Below, piece by piece: positions 37,801-48,400 of a stretch of DNA of 64,000 nt. How positions within the stretch are numbered: the stretch's first letter is position 1; every line of letters begins with the position of its first letter. The DNA comes from CAWARU01 sp963784575 (GTDB lineage Bacteria > Pseudomonadota > Gammaproteobacteria > UBA6186 > Azoamicaceae). The stretch is taken from contig CAWARU010000001.1 in assembly GCA_963784575.1 (NCBI GenBank), positions 1,178,001-1,242,000 of the forward strand, given 5' to 3'. Position numbers and translations under genes: made by a program. Below the pieces are notes generated by a model, which was given only the letters and a program-made list of their open reading frames with translations, was not told the DNA's origin and ran no database searches.

Positions 37801-37927
37801 GCGCTTCTTTTTCAATATGGCGTAATTCTGCTTTTGGCAGTGTGGCGATATCGAGCAGCGCCTCAACACATTTTGTTTCATCCATGCGATAGGCTTCGCG
37901 CATTCTTGTTATCAGTTTTCCTGGCAT
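34853..37927 (-). CDS. putA: bifunctional proline dehydrogenase/delta-1-pyrroline-5-carboxylate dehydrogenase
   Basis: A 1,024-aa enzyme that oxidises proline to glutamate in two steps. The N-terminal half is the FAD-dependent proline dehydrogenase barrel (residues ~150-460; motifs GYRYSYDMLGEAA, RLVKGAYWDSEI, QCLHGMGDTLY). The C-terminal half is an NAD-dependent aldehyde dehydrogenase (~530-1000; PWNFPLAIFLGQV, FTGSTETGRGI, catalytic Cys in FNSAGQRCSALRV at ~805). It lacks the ribbon-helix-helix DNA-binding domain of E. coli PutA, so it is probably not an autogenous repressor. The ATG at 37927 has AAGGGA just upstream. It follows putP by 23 bp on the same strand, so a putP-putA operon is likely, supplying energy from imported proline. 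Confidence 0.96.
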   Translation of the reverse strand: MPGKLITRMREAYRMDETKCVEALLDIATLPKAELRHIEKEALHLVEKVRKSRLKKGGLDAFLYQYDLSSVEGIALMCLAEALLRIPDAETRDKLIKDKIVSQSWEKYLGKSRSWFVNAGTLGLMLTGRMLSENESKASNLLAALKRLASRVGEPIIRQAVTQGMKILGKQFVMGETITDALDRAVAMEAKGYRYSYDMLGEAAKTENDAEKYFEDYKNAIEKIGERSRRLGPIAGPGVSVKLSALHPRYEWVHLSRMKRELLPKLKELALEAKHWNIGFTIDAEEADRLELSLELFKELAMDQDLTGWEGLGLAVQAYQKRASFVIDWLKWLAEKSERRLMVRLVKGAYWDSEIKWTQEKGLRSYPVFTRKSSTDVSYLACARKIFEAGELFYPQFATHNAYTVAAVLEMAKMHGTAGAMQFEFQCLHGMGDTLYDHIVGENNLNIPCRVYAPVGGHEYLLAYLVRRLLENGANTSFVNRIIDEKTPIEELIQDPVYKTRHLKQIPHPKIPLPVDLFGADRPNSCGIDLTNPLEIDPVLDEIEAFFPKIFEDELHRLSLEELDDIVSRMETAALDWGKTLAEHRAELLENMAKLLEQHRSNLMAILIREGGKSVMDALSEVREAIDFCWYYAHRCRLDFAPLTLPGPTGESNQLMMQGRGIIACVSPWNFPLAIFLGQVTASLAAGNAVIAKPASQTPRIAKYAVDLLHQAGFPEDLVHLAIGSGASIGKALMEDLRISGVMFTGSTETGRGINQTLANRLGPIVPFIAETGGQNAMIVDSSALPEQVVTDVVTSAFNSAGQRCSALRVLFIQEEVADKILEMLKGAMRELSIGDPFWLTTDVGPVIDQNACSALEKHAEEMADLVRKNKAKLIYRCELKSMEKLPRGAFFAPCAYEIENISQLTRENFGPFLHVIRYKQSDLDKVLDSINATGYGLTFGIHSRINETVEYIWSRLRIGNTYVNRNMIGAVVGVQPFGGEGLSGTGPKAGGPHILLRLATERTFTNNIAAAGGNITLMSLSED

Positions 37928-37950
37928 ATTTTTCCCTTATTTTCTTGTCC

Positions 37951-39501
37951 TCACTCTTTCTGTCTCATTCCAGGCGTTAAATCAACAGCATCTTCCTCGG
38001 CAAGCTTCACAACCTTATCGAATTCTTCCACCACAAGTTTGTGTGGCTGTCGATCCAACAAACTCACTACTACAACCGCGACATAGGAAGCGATGGTGCC
38101 CGGTACTATTTCATAAATCACAGAACTCAAACCCAATTGATGCCAGACTATAACCGCCAATGCACCGCAAATCATTCCTGCCACCACACCATTTCTGGTG
38201 GTGCGCCGCCAAAATAAAGACAGCACCACCACAGCGCCAAAAGTGGAACCCAAACCAGCCCAAGCATAAGAAACCAAATTCATGATGGTTTGGCTCGGAG
38301 TTCGCGCAATATAAATTGAAATGCCTGCAATCAGAGCACAAGCAAGCCTGCCCACCCATATCAATTCGCGTTGACTTGCTCTCCTACGAAGAATCGCCCG
38401 ATAAAAATCCTCTGTGAGCGCACTGGATGCAGCGAGCATCTGAGAATCCACCGCGCACATACTGGAAGACATAATTGCTGCAAGTACTATACCAATTATC
38501 CAAGGCACAAAGACTTCTTCCGACAACGCCATAAATACAGTCTCAGGATTTTCTAGCACAATACTCCCCGGTGTTGCATTCATTTTAAAGTGCACGATGC
38601 CTACCATGCCAACTAAAATTGCGCCAATCATGGAAAGCGCCATCCACGAAATGCAAACGCGTCTTGCTAAAGGCAATTCTTTTACGGATTTCACAGACAT
38701 GAACCGCACCAAAATATGCGGCATACCAAAATAACCAAGCCCCCAAGACAGTAAAGAAATTAATCGCATCGTGGTAATATTGTGGCTAAAGTCCAAATAA
38801 TGGGGATCCAGTGTTGTGAGATTTTGAATGGCAGCATTCACTCCGCCAATACTCTTAATCACAAAAGCTGGTACCAGCAAAAGACAGATCAGCATGAGTG
38901 TGCCTTGAAAAAAATCAGTCCAGCTCACAGCTAAAAAACCACCTATAGAGGTGTAGAGCATGATGATTGCGGCGCCAAGCCACAGGGCATGTGAATATTC
39001 AAGATTAAAGGTATGACTCAGCAAGATAGCGCCAGCCGTCAGACCCGATGCAATATAAAAAATGAAGAAGATCAGAATCGCAATGGCCGCCACCAAGCGT
39101 ATCATCTTTGAATTGTCGCGATAGCGATTGTCGAGAAAAGCAGGCAAAGTGACAGAATCATTGGCGATTTCTGAGTATATTCGTAACCGCTTAGCGATGG
39201 TTTTCCAACAAATATAGGCTCCGAGTGTCAAACCAACCGCAATCCAGATTTCACTGATGCCTGTGACGAAGACCGCACCTGGAACACCGAGCAAGAGCCA
39301 TGAACTCATATCAGAAGCACCCGCACTGAGCGCTGCTACTGCGCCCCCTAACCGGCGTCCACCCAAAACATAGTCCGACAAGTTTCGAGTCACCATGTAG
39401 GCGATTACACCCACCAGCATGACAAGCATGAGATAGCCAATGAAGGCTAGGCTTGCTGCTAAATCGATGTTGGGCGAAAGCCCGGAACTTGAGATATTCA
39501 T
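37951..39501 (-). CDS. putP: sodium/proline symporter
   Basis: A 516-aa sodium:solute symporter with about 13 hydrophobic segments. Family marks include YVLGGRRLGGAVAALSAGAS near the N-terminus (TM2 sodium-site region), SWTDFFQGTLMLICLLLVPA, GLGYFGMPHILVRFMSVKS and the SSSMCAVDSQMLAASSALTEDFYR segment, all typical of PutP. It imports proline with Na+ across the inner membrane. The adjacent putA downstream confirms the substrate. The start is supported by AAAGGTAG just upstream of the ATG at 39501. The C-terminal cytoplasmic tail is acidic and ends MRQKE. Confidence 0.94.
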   Translation of the reverse strand: MNISSSGLSPNIDLAASLAFIGYLMLVMLVGVIAYMVTRNLSDYVLGGRRLGGAVAALSAGASDMSSWLLLGVPGAVFVTGISEIWIAVGLTLGAYICWKTIAKRLRIYSEIANDSVTLPAFLDNRYRDNSKMIRLVAAIAILIFFIFYIASGLTAGAILLSHTFNLEYSHALWLGAAIIMLYTSIGGFLAVSWTDFFQGTLMLICLLLVPAFVIKSIGGVNAAIQNLTTLDPHYLDFSHNITTMRLISLLSWGLGYFGMPHILVRFMSVKSVKELPLARRVCISWMALSMIGAILVGMVGIVHFKMNATPGSIVLENPETVFMALSEEVFVPWIIGIVLAAIMSSSMCAVDSQMLAASSALTEDFYRAILRRRASQRELIWVGRLACALIAGISIYIARTPSQTIMNLVSYAWAGLGSTFGAVVVLSLFWRRTTRNGVVAGMICGALAVIVWHQLGLSSVIYEIVPGTIASYVAVVVVSLLDRQPHKLVVEEFDKVVKLAEEDAVDLTPGMRQKE

Positions 39502-39670
39502 GAACTACCTTTTATCTATCATGGCCACAATTGCAATTTCTCTTCATATAGTATACCATTGGCTGGTCAGCATTACCCGTCAGGATTCTGACCAAGCAAT
39601 GTCTGCCTAAGCATATCACTTCTCTTTCTGGTCGCGGAAGGGGGTGGTTCATTTAATTGTAACTAGTACC

Positions 39671-39708
39671 AAGATTCATAGAGTCATTCAAGATTCATAG
39701 AGTCATTA
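39671..39708. repeat. 19-bp tandem duplication in the rplY leader
   Basis: The unit aagattcatagagtcatt plus one base occurs at 39671-39689 and again at 39690-39708, immediately before the AAGGAG ribosome binding site of rplY. The two copies differ only in the last base. Confidence 0.9.
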
Positions 39709-39721
39709 AGGAGAACAATCA

Positions 39722-40475
39722 ATGACTTCCAAGACAGCCAAAACTAAATATGAGTTGGACGCTAAACTAAGAAACGTCCAAGGGAAGGGTGCGAGCCGCC
39801 GCCTACGTCGTGATTCCAACGAAGTACCCGGTATTTTATATGGTGGAGGTGAAGAGCCTACTCTAATAAGCCTGGCACAGCTGAAATTACTGCATGCCCT
39901 CGAAAATCCCGGCATCTTTTCACAACTGCTCAATTTGAATGTTGAAGGCAAAAAGCAGCAAGTGATCTTAAAAGATTTACAACGCCATCACTACAAAAAA
40001 GCCGTGCTTCACATTGACTTTCTGAGAGTCAAACCCACAGATATGATTACCATGAAAATCCCCATTCATTTCACTGGCGCAGAGGAATCTCCTGGTGTGA
40101 AAGACAATGGTGGTATTGTGCAACACCATCTGAGTGAACTTGAAGTAAGATGTCAAGTACAGCACTTGCCTGAATCCATCGATATTGATCTCTCCAATAT
40201 GATGCTGGATCAAAATCATCCACATTTCTGAACTTAAACTACCAAAAGGTGTAGAACCTACTGCTTTTGCTCATGGCAAAGACAAAGAACATGATCATGC
40301 AATTGTCAGTGTTCACTTGCCGAAAGTCGTTGAAGAAGAAGAGGCACCAGCCCCTGCAGCAGAAGGTGAAGCGGAAGCTGGCGCTCTGGGCGCAGAAGGC
40401 GCTGCAGCAGCGGCCTCCGCTGCTCCGGAAGCTGCAAAGGGCGCACCAGCACCTAAGGGCGGCGCAAAATCCTAA
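39722..40475 (+). CDS. rplY: 50S ribosomal protein L25 (CTC form), frameshifted as sequenced
   Basis: L25 binds 5S rRNA in the central protuberance. The first frame (39722-40231) has the L25 signature QGKGASRRLRR and GILYGGG near the N-terminus and continues to SNMMLDQ, where it slips and stops. The adjacent frame resumes with IIHISELKLPKGVEPTAFAH and runs to a TAA at 40473-40475. Removing one A from the AAAA run at about 40210-40213 restores an intact protein of about 250 aa with a CTC-type C-terminal domain and an Ala/Glu/Pro-rich tail. A strong AAGGAG ribosome binding site precedes the ATG. It is first in an rplY-pth-ychF cluster, a common gammaproteobacterial arrangement. Because the gene is conserved and otherwise undamaged, a sequence error is the most likely cause of the break. 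Confidence 0.9.
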
Positions 40476-40520
40476 GCGCGTCCGCATAAAACCCCTCGTA
40501 GGGAAAGAAGGAAGGCATAA

Positions 40521-41123
40521 ATGGCCGGGAAAAAAGCCATTGAACTTATTGTTGGCCTGGGAAATCCAGGCCAAGCCTACACCAAAACAAGACATAATGC
40601 TGGCGCCTGGTTTGTGGAAACTTTGTGCCGGCAATATCGAATCACACTCAAAAACGAACCAAAGTTCAATGCAAGACTGGGACAAGGAAATATTGCAGGA
40701 CAACAGGTCAAGCTCCTTATTTCCAATACCTATATGAATCATAGCGGTCAGCCTGTGGGTGCAATAGCAAATTATTTTCAATTCCAACCCGAAACAATTT
40801 TGATTGCACATGATGAGCTAGACATTCCGCCAGGGGCAATTCGCTTGAAAACGGAAGGTGGACATGGGGGACACAATGGTTTGAGGGATATTATCCACCA
40901 TTTGAAGAGCCGGGAATTCAACCGCTTGCGGATTGGGATAGGACATCCGGGAGACAAAGATAAGGTGCTTGATTATGTTCTGAATAATCCTTCACAGCAC
41001 GAGGAACAATTAATTCATCAAGCTATTAACGAAGCCGTGGCGGTGCTTCCTGAGATACTCAACGGTAATTTTCAACTGGCGATGAATCGCTTGCACAGTT
41101 TGGAACTGGAAACGCGAAATTGA
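40521..41123 (+). CDS. pth: peptidyl-tRNA hydrolase
   Basis: A 200-aa cytoplasmic enzyme that releases tRNA from prematurely dropped peptidyl-tRNA. Active-site motifs are intact: VGLGNPG (Asn near residue 14), TRHNAGAWFV (catalytic His), SNTYMNHSGQPV and AHDELDIPPGAIRLK (Asp). The GGHGGHNGLRDIIHHL substrate-binding loop is also present. The ATG at 40521 has GAAGGAAGG upstream and lies 45 bp after the repaired end of rplY, indicating co-transcription. Length is as expected for the family. Confidence 0.97.
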   Translation: MAGKKAIELIVGLGNPGQAYTKTRHNAGAWFVETLCRQYRITLKNEPKFNARLGQGNIAGQQVKLLISNTYMNHSGQPVGAIANYFQFQPETILIAHDELDIPPGAIRLKTEGGHGGHNGLRDIIHHLKSREFNRLRIGIGHPGDKDKVLDYVLNNPSQHEEQLIHQAINEAVAVLPEILNGNFQLAMNRLHSLELETRN

Positions 41124-41199
41124 AACTAGAAATGAGACTTCAGACACTGGACACCTGACCCTAAACTAGAAAAGAGACTTTAAACTACTGGGATAAAAT

Positions 41200-42291
41200 A
41201 TGGGATTCAATTGTGGTATCGTAGGCCTACCGAATGTAGGCAAATCAACCTTATTTAATGCGCTCACAGCAGCTCAAATTGCGGCGCAGAATTATCCTTT
41301 TTGCACCATTGATCCAAACGTCGGACGTGTATACATGCCAGATCCGCGCTTAGAACAACTCGCAGCCATTGTAAAACCACAGCAAACCGTACCCACCACA
41401 ATGGAATTCGTAGACATTGCTGGCCTCGTGAAAGGCGCCTCCAAAGGGGAAGGTTTGGGCAATCAATTTCTAGCGCATATTCGTGAAACCGATGCAATTG
41501 CTCATGTGGTGCGCTGCTTCGAAGATACTGACATTATTCATGTAGCAGGAAAAATAGATCCCTTGAGCGACATCGAAGTGATTAACACAGAACTGACCTT
41601 AGCTGATATGGAAACACTGGACCGCGCGCTTCAAAGAGCAAACAAAAATGCAAAGAGTGCCAACAAAATTGCGATCCATGAAAAAGAACTGATTGAAAAA
41701 CTTATTCAACATGTGAATGATGGCAAATCAGCAAGAAGCTTTGCTGTCGATGACAATGACAAAGCTTTTATACAATCTCTGCATCTCTTGACCATGAAAC
41801 CTACCATGTACATTGCAAATGTGAGCGAACAAGGGTTTAAAAACAATCCTCATTTGGATAAAGTGATGGCACTTGCGAAAACGGAAGGTAGCGAAGTGGT
41901 TCCAGTATGTGCTGCAATAGAAGCAGAATTAGCAACGCTTGCCCCAGAAGAAAAACTAGAATTTTTAAAAGAATATGGTTTATCCGAACCTGGTTTAAAC
42001 CGCGTCATCCGTGCAGGCTATAAGCTCCTCGGCTTGCAAACCTATTTTACCGCAGGGGTCAAAGAAGTGCGCGCTTGGACAGTGCGCTGCGGTGCCACAG
42101 CACCTCAGGCAGCAGGTGTGATCCACAGCGACTTCGAAAAAGGTTTCATTCGTGCAGAAATTATTGGCTTTGAAGACTTCATTAAATATAAGGGCGAGCA
42201 GGGCGCCAAAGAAGCAGGCAAATGGCGCTTAGAAGGCAAGGAATATATCGTACAAGACGGCGATGTCATCCATTTTCGCTTTAATGTTTAG
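41200..42291 (+). CDS. ychF: redox-regulated ATPase YchF (OBG-family P-loop protein)
   Basis: A 363-aa protein of the TRAFAC/OBG family that hydrolyses ATP rather than GTP and associates with ribosomes. Seen: G1 motif GLPNVGKSTLFNALT at residues ~8-22, QNYPFCTIDPNVG, G3 motif FVDIAGLVKGASKGEGLGNQ, and the NVSE segment near residue ~207 in place of NKxD, as in YchF. The C-terminal TGS domain follows (LGLQTYFTAGVKEVRAWTV ... GDVIHFRFNV). It is the third gene after rplY and pth. A 25-bp inverted repeat starts at its stop codon. Confidence 0.97.
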   Translation: MGFNCGIVGLPNVGKSTLFNALTAAQIAAQNYPFCTIDPNVGRVYMPDPRLEQLAAIVKPQQTVPTTMEFVDIAGLVKGASKGEGLGNQFLAHIRETDAIAHVVRCFEDTDIIHVAGKIDPLSDIEVINTELTLADMETLDRALQRANKNAKSANKIAIHEKELIEKLIQHVNDGKSARSFAVDDNDKAFIQSLHLLTMKPTMYIANVSEQGFKNNPHLDKVMALAKTEGSEVVPVCAAIEAELATLAPEEKLEFLKEYGLSEPGLNRVIRAGYKLLGLQTYFTAGVKEVRAWTVRCGATAPQAAGVIHSDFEKGFIRAEIIGFEDFIKYKGEQGAKEAGKWRLEGKEYIVQDGDVIHFRFNV

Positions 42292-42354
42292 GGGTCAAAT
42301 CTCTAAAGTAAAAACATTTTAATTAAGGAGTTTTTACTTTAGAGACTTGACCCC
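42291..42354. repeat. 25-bp inverted repeat directly after ychF (terminator-like palindrome)
   Basis: Arms 42291-42315 (starting ggggtcaaatctctaaag) and 42330-42354 pair with one mismatch around a 14-bp loop. There is no U-run after the stem, so it is not a classical intrinsic terminator. It resembles short mobile palindromes of the kind often scattered between genes. It could still stop or protect the ychF transcript. Confidence 0.8.
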
Positions 42355-42492
42355 CATATGTAGGTGCAAGTACTCAGATCATTTTTTTTCTAGTTGATTT
42401 ACCTTGAATTATAGAATTATATTGATACATATTAGTTAACTGATGTATAATCGATTGCATAATCGATAAATCTGAAATTAAGGTTACTAATA

Positions 42493-45400
42493 ATGATATT
42501 ATCCACTGATTTAGATATTAAAAAAGAATTAGAAACTTTACAAAAAATAACCCCAGAAACCCTAAAGTTTTCGATATTCTTTTCAACCTTCCATAAAGTC
42601 CAGGACCAGGAAAGATCTGGCACTGGTGACATCGATTATACTCAGACGCTCGTCAATATTATGAACCAGAAATTTCCAATTTCCTGCTATATGCGTGGAA
42701 TTACAACCGAAAAAGCCTGTTTTGATTTTATAGAGCAGCACAAAGCAAATGCCACCCCTATTTTACATATTATGTTGAATGCCCCCAATGTTGGATTTGG
42801 GTTCAGCGAGGCTGGGCTCGAGGCTTTTAAACACAATAATGGCAAGATTGTGATGACAGCGGTTGAATTCAAAAAATATCCCAGTGAAACCTCGTATAAA
42901 TCAGATATGCTTAAATTTTTGAAATACGCAGACGAGATTATATTCTTAGATGAGCATGACAAAAATGATGCTTATAAAATGGCATTGATGGAATTCCAAA
43001 AAAGTCATTCTATTTCAAAAGACGGCATCGCTACCCCAGGATATATGAAAGCTCGAGAAAAGTTAGTGAAAATCTTCAATGCCAGGATTCTCCCAGTACC
43101 GGCCACAATTTCAGTCGATTTACTTCCCATTCATGAAAGAGGCCACAATATAGGCTGTTTTGGCATGCTCCGCGATGGAAAAGGGCTTTCCCATGTGCTC
43201 GAGCTCGCAAAGATCCTGGGTTGGATGCAGCAACAACATGCTGATGATCTCCCATTTCTTAAAGATATGAAAATATTAATTATAGGCAGTGCAATTGACT
43301 CTCATAAATTGTTAAGCTTGATGTCTAAAGTTTATAAACACAATCTAAAAGAGATAGAGGAATGTGGTGAGGATCTCGAGAAGCTCAAGGACCTGCTTGC
43401 AAGATTCATAAAAAGTGAACAAGAAGGCACTTTAACAACCAGTCTGCCTATCGAAATTCATGTGGATGTTAAAGAAGAAGAGTTAGCGATCCATTTCAAT
43501 CGATGCACCTATTTCATCCAAGCTAATTACCGCGGGGCTTCTCTCCGCTTCAGCAGCATGAGCTCACTTCTTGCCCAGGGCTTCTGTATTTATTCACACT
43601 GCAGTGACATAACGCCCCTCACGGTACTCAGAAAAAGTATATATCAAGAGGCAGTACACCTCATCAATGAAAGGCATTATAGTGAGAATAATCAAAATTA
43701 CGCAAATGCTGTGCTCAAAGATATCATGGAGTGCGAATCTGAGCGGATTAAGACAGCTGATCCCCGCTTAACCAAAATCGAGCGCAGATCTCTCGCTGCT
43801 AAGCGCCTATATGAGCAGGAATTATCCCCGAGCAAAATACTTGATGAATTAACTACCCTTTATCGTAAATTGGGATTCGCTCGCAAGGAAACTGACCCGG
43901 CCAAAATTCAAAGCCTGAAAATTGCGGCAAAATATTTCAAACGCTGGAACAAAGAAATAGCGATTCGATCTGCTTTTAAATTAGTTCGTGATAAAACCAA
44001 AATAGACATTAAATCGCAATCCAAAGCAAGTTTTGCAGCATTACGAAAGCGGTTTTTAGAAGTCGAAACCCAAAATATTTGCAAAGAAGTCCAGGAATTA
44101 GTGCTTAAATCACGTACTACTCAAGAAATAAATGGCGTAAAAGTTACTTCTCTCCTCACCCCGCTTGAAACCTATTTTGTAGAGATCATGTTGAACGCGC
44201 ACTGGGAAGCACGGCATGTCACAGATAAGCCTGTCCTAGATAAAATTATCAACGCTGAAGGAGCATTGCTGTCGATCGAGCAACGCTTCCGGTACAGCTG
44301 TGAGGCTGCTATCGTTGCCAATACTCCAGATCAACAAGGAATGAGAGATCATATCTTTGCAAGCATTGGGGTTGGTAAAAATATTCAATCACCCCATTTT
44401 GTCTCAGCCAAAAAAGGGGTTGCAGTGTTTGATCTGAATAAAATTGCAGCTGAAAACCCCGAATCATTAAAGGGTCTTTGGTCTTCTGATCACTGGCCTT
44501 CCTACCTTGTGAAGGGTGTACGTTCAGAATACACTATTTTTGGAGTAAATTTCAAAGTCGAACATAGACAGAGTGCTGCCACTGATCCAACCGCCCCACC
44601 TGTCCATGACAAAATCTTAAGTTATACCTTGTCCGATAAAGAGAGCTATACTCAAGTTGTGAAATTTGGCGATGAATTGTTCTTACACCCTAAAATTCAA
44701 CTTGGCCTTGCCCTACTCACCGTAGAAATGATGCGATACTTAGGCATCTCGGCCTACACAAAAATCCTGGCTGCCATCCAAAAAGTAAAAGATTCACCCT
44801 GTGACTCCGAATATGAATTAAACCAATTATTCAGATTGATGCGCATCCGTCACCATCCAGGACTCACGGAAATCCACATGCCGAGACGCTGGCAAATTAC
44901 TGATGTTCCGGGTATTTCTTCGGTAACAAAATATGATCCAAGCATGAGTGCAAAGGAAATTAATGACTATGCAAAAGAACATGGCTTAGCATCCAGAATA
45001 TCAACACTGTCTAAGTTTCTAGGTAAAGAATGTCAAGATGTGTTTGAAACGATTGAACAGGCAATAATATTATTGCTCACTGAAACGTGCATAGATAATA
45101 CTGCCATGAAAAAACTGATGCTCGAATTAAACAATTGCGGGATGCTAACATACAGAATTCGGATACATGAACTCAGTCTGAATTTACTTGAAGCAGCCCT
45201 CTTAGTCGGTAAACTTGCCTTGCTAGAATTTATGCTTGGTCTCGAAATTCAGAGTGAAGATCTCAAAACACTCATAGAAGATTTTAAACAAGATGGATTA
45301 TTTGTAGCGCTAATAAAAGTGGCAAATCTCTTCTCAAATCCTGAAGAGTTAGAAAAGAGATTTATTTCAAAATTAGGACTTGCAAAAAAAATCTTAGTAC

Positions 45401-48400
45401 CAAAACCAGAATATTATAAAGACATTTTGCAGCTTGCATTGAAAGGATCCTTAACCGATAGGGATAATTTTTTCTATCCCAAGAAAATAATTGGAAAAGA
45501 TCTCATTGCACATGCTTGTCTCTCTTATAAAGTTACCCAAAGGATTCTACAAACCTTATTAGAAAATTATCAAGGTGATTTGGCGGCACTTTCGATCTGT
45601 TGGCCCGTTTTAAGCGAAAATGTTGAGCTTGTGCAGATTATGATGCAGAAAGTTAATTTATATGAACCTTATAACTCCTCGCAACATGATATACCAGGCA
45701 TAACTTCTATCTCTATCCCTGATGGTTTCAATGCACTACAGATTGCTTGTCTTAAAAATTCAAAACCCGAAATGGTGGCTTTCTTGCTGCAGCAAAAATT
45801 TTCCATGAAGCCATTCAAAGCTTCTAAAGAAAGTCGGACCAGTAGTTTTTACGCTGCACTTGATGGTTATACGCCGTTGATGATTGCGAGTAATAAAAGA
45901 TCAATACCGATTATGCAATTATTTTATAAATCGAATTGCGACATTGATTATGTAAACGATTCACATGAAAGTATTTTCACCATCAGTGCTGATATGGAAA
46001 TTGCAATAGATCACTGCTTACAGGAAGATGGTCGAGAAAAAAAGCTCCGTGAACTTGCCAAATTTCTTGTGCAAGAGACAGAGGGCTACGACAAAGAACC
46101 TGACAAGAATAGCATTGCATTATGTTCCACCAAAAACATACTGAGATCGCTCATACTCTATCTTATAAAATTTGAAAAATATAATACCTCAAAACTGCAG
46201 GAATTGTTGTTATTTTTACACCAAAATAAATTATTAAACTATAAAGTACAGTTTGGTGAAAGAAACGCTGCAACTTACTTCGGCAAGGGTGAATCGATAT
46301 ATTATCTGACTGTCATGAATGCCGCACTGCTTGGAGGAAACATAGAGGCATTTGAATATCTAGTGAGCTTAAAACCCAAAATCAATACTGAAAAATTTAT
46401 TATCTATCAAGAGAAAAATTCCAGCCAATGCTCTTCACATCATTCTATTCTGAGTGTTGCATTAAAGAGAAATACTATCTCTTATTTGAAAAATATTTTC
46501 CAGAGTGATTTAAAACCCATTTCTTTAGAGCAAAGATTGCAAAAAATTATTCAGGCGAACACCAATTCCTTGTATCTTGACACGGCAGAACTTAAACCCA
46601 GAAATGCAGTGCAAACGATGCAAGCTGTCAGACTTGTTCTTGATCTCATATCCGAACCAGACAGTAAACATAGCGACGAGATCTTAAAAACCATTAAGAA
46701 CATTCAGATAGAAGCAAATGATGTGCAAGCAGCTTGTGTGACCTGCAAGCAGAAACCCGAGCTCATCTTAAAAATTCTGTCACTCTATTTTCAATCGAAA
46801 AAAACGCAAAAGAGCGATTCCCTTAAAAAAGTTTCTAAAGACTCTGCAGATAAAGCTCGTATTTCAGGGTTTCTGTGGGCAAGTGCGGCTCCCCAAACAA
46901 TGAAAGCCAAAACTTCAGAATCCGAAGATTCTTTATTCCATTGGGGGATTCAAACAGGCAGTGTTGCCGTGGTTCATGCCTTAATTGAATTTGGGTTTGA
47001 TCCTCACAACCTCTGGACTCACGATTCACACGATTTAACTGCAGCAAAACCTTACCCTGTTGAAACACCAGAAGGCTTGAATGCCCTGCAAATTCTCTGC
47101 CTTACCGGAAATGACAGTGATGCTGCCATGGTAGAATACTTGATAAAACAGAATTTATCGCGAAATCCTGTCACCATCACATGGAAAGGTACTGATATGT
47201 TCCAGTATTCTCTATTAATGCTTGCTGCCAGAAACGGTTCAAAAGCCATCATGAAAACCTTGCTCTTAGCAAACGAAGACATGCACTACAGTGCTGCTCA
47301 TGATACAGCCTTCACAATACCTCAATCCTCGATCTGGCAGGGGATCGACGATTATCTGATTGAAACAAAGAAGGATTCTTTATTTCGAGATGTATCACAA
47401 TTCATTGCAACCACGCAAACCCCAGACCTAAAATCTGACAAGGAAGGCTATCTTATCAAATTAACACCTACAGAAAGTTTCACTAAGACAATACTAAAGT
47501 CTTTCATAAACTATCTTCTCGTCTGTGAAACTCCTGACATGCGCTGTGTTCCCCTCTTACTAGACTTTTTACACCAAGAAAAACTTTTGAATGCTCCAAT
47601 CAAGTTCGAGAATGCGAATTTCACTGTGAATAATGCAGCGGTCTTGGCCTTTAGTTTGGATCCATTAAAACATTTGCTGAAATCTGGCTGGATCAGTCAC
47701 AACGAAACTTTCCTAAATCTCCATAGGGAACAAGGAAAAAGCTACTCTATTTTGTCAGTAGCTGCAGCACGTTCCAATACAGAGACCCTGCAATCATTGA
47801 TATTTGACAAACTGGGTCTTGCTCCAGGCAGGCTAAAAGACAGAGATCCAAAAACAGCGTTTGAAGCGATAAATCTACTGCTGAGTCATAAGGACACAGA
47901 TAAAACTGCTGCCACATCAAGCGGCATAAAATCAGTATTTAAGATTGGACCTAGAGACATCGGCGCTGCCTGTGTGATTTTTAAAGCAGATACTTCTGCA
48001 ATCCTAAGACTATTATCTGAGTATCAAGAAGTTCTGCCAGATGAACCCGATCGATTGTCACTTTGTTGGGGTGCTCATATTCGAAATTTAGAGGTCATGA
48101 AGACCATGGTAAAAATGGGCGTTCCAATTAATGAAATGCTCAATAAATCTCAAAGTTTTACCGATGGCCCGGCTTACATGCTCGAAATGAACAAATATGA
48201 ACCCGATAGATACGCATATAGATATAGGAATCCCCTAATTGCCCCTGCTAGCCGTAGAATTCTGGTCAGTGATTGGAATGCCTTGCGTATTGTTTGTAGA
48301 TTTGGAAATGATGCAGATATTGCGATTGTAGATTTCTTAATAGAAGAAATGAGTAGTCGAGGATTAGCAAAAGATCCGCAAGCTCTCGATTTAGCTAAGA

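Noticed and set aside
39500..39720. Possible tRNA or small RNA gene between putP and rplY
   Set aside because: No cloverleaf or TTCGA-type T-loop could be assembled; only the duplicated leader and a divergent promoter region are visible.
40239..40811. Long antisense open frame over rplY and pth
   Set aside because: It lies opposite two well-recognised genes, has no ribosome binding site and shows composition typical of a shadow frame.
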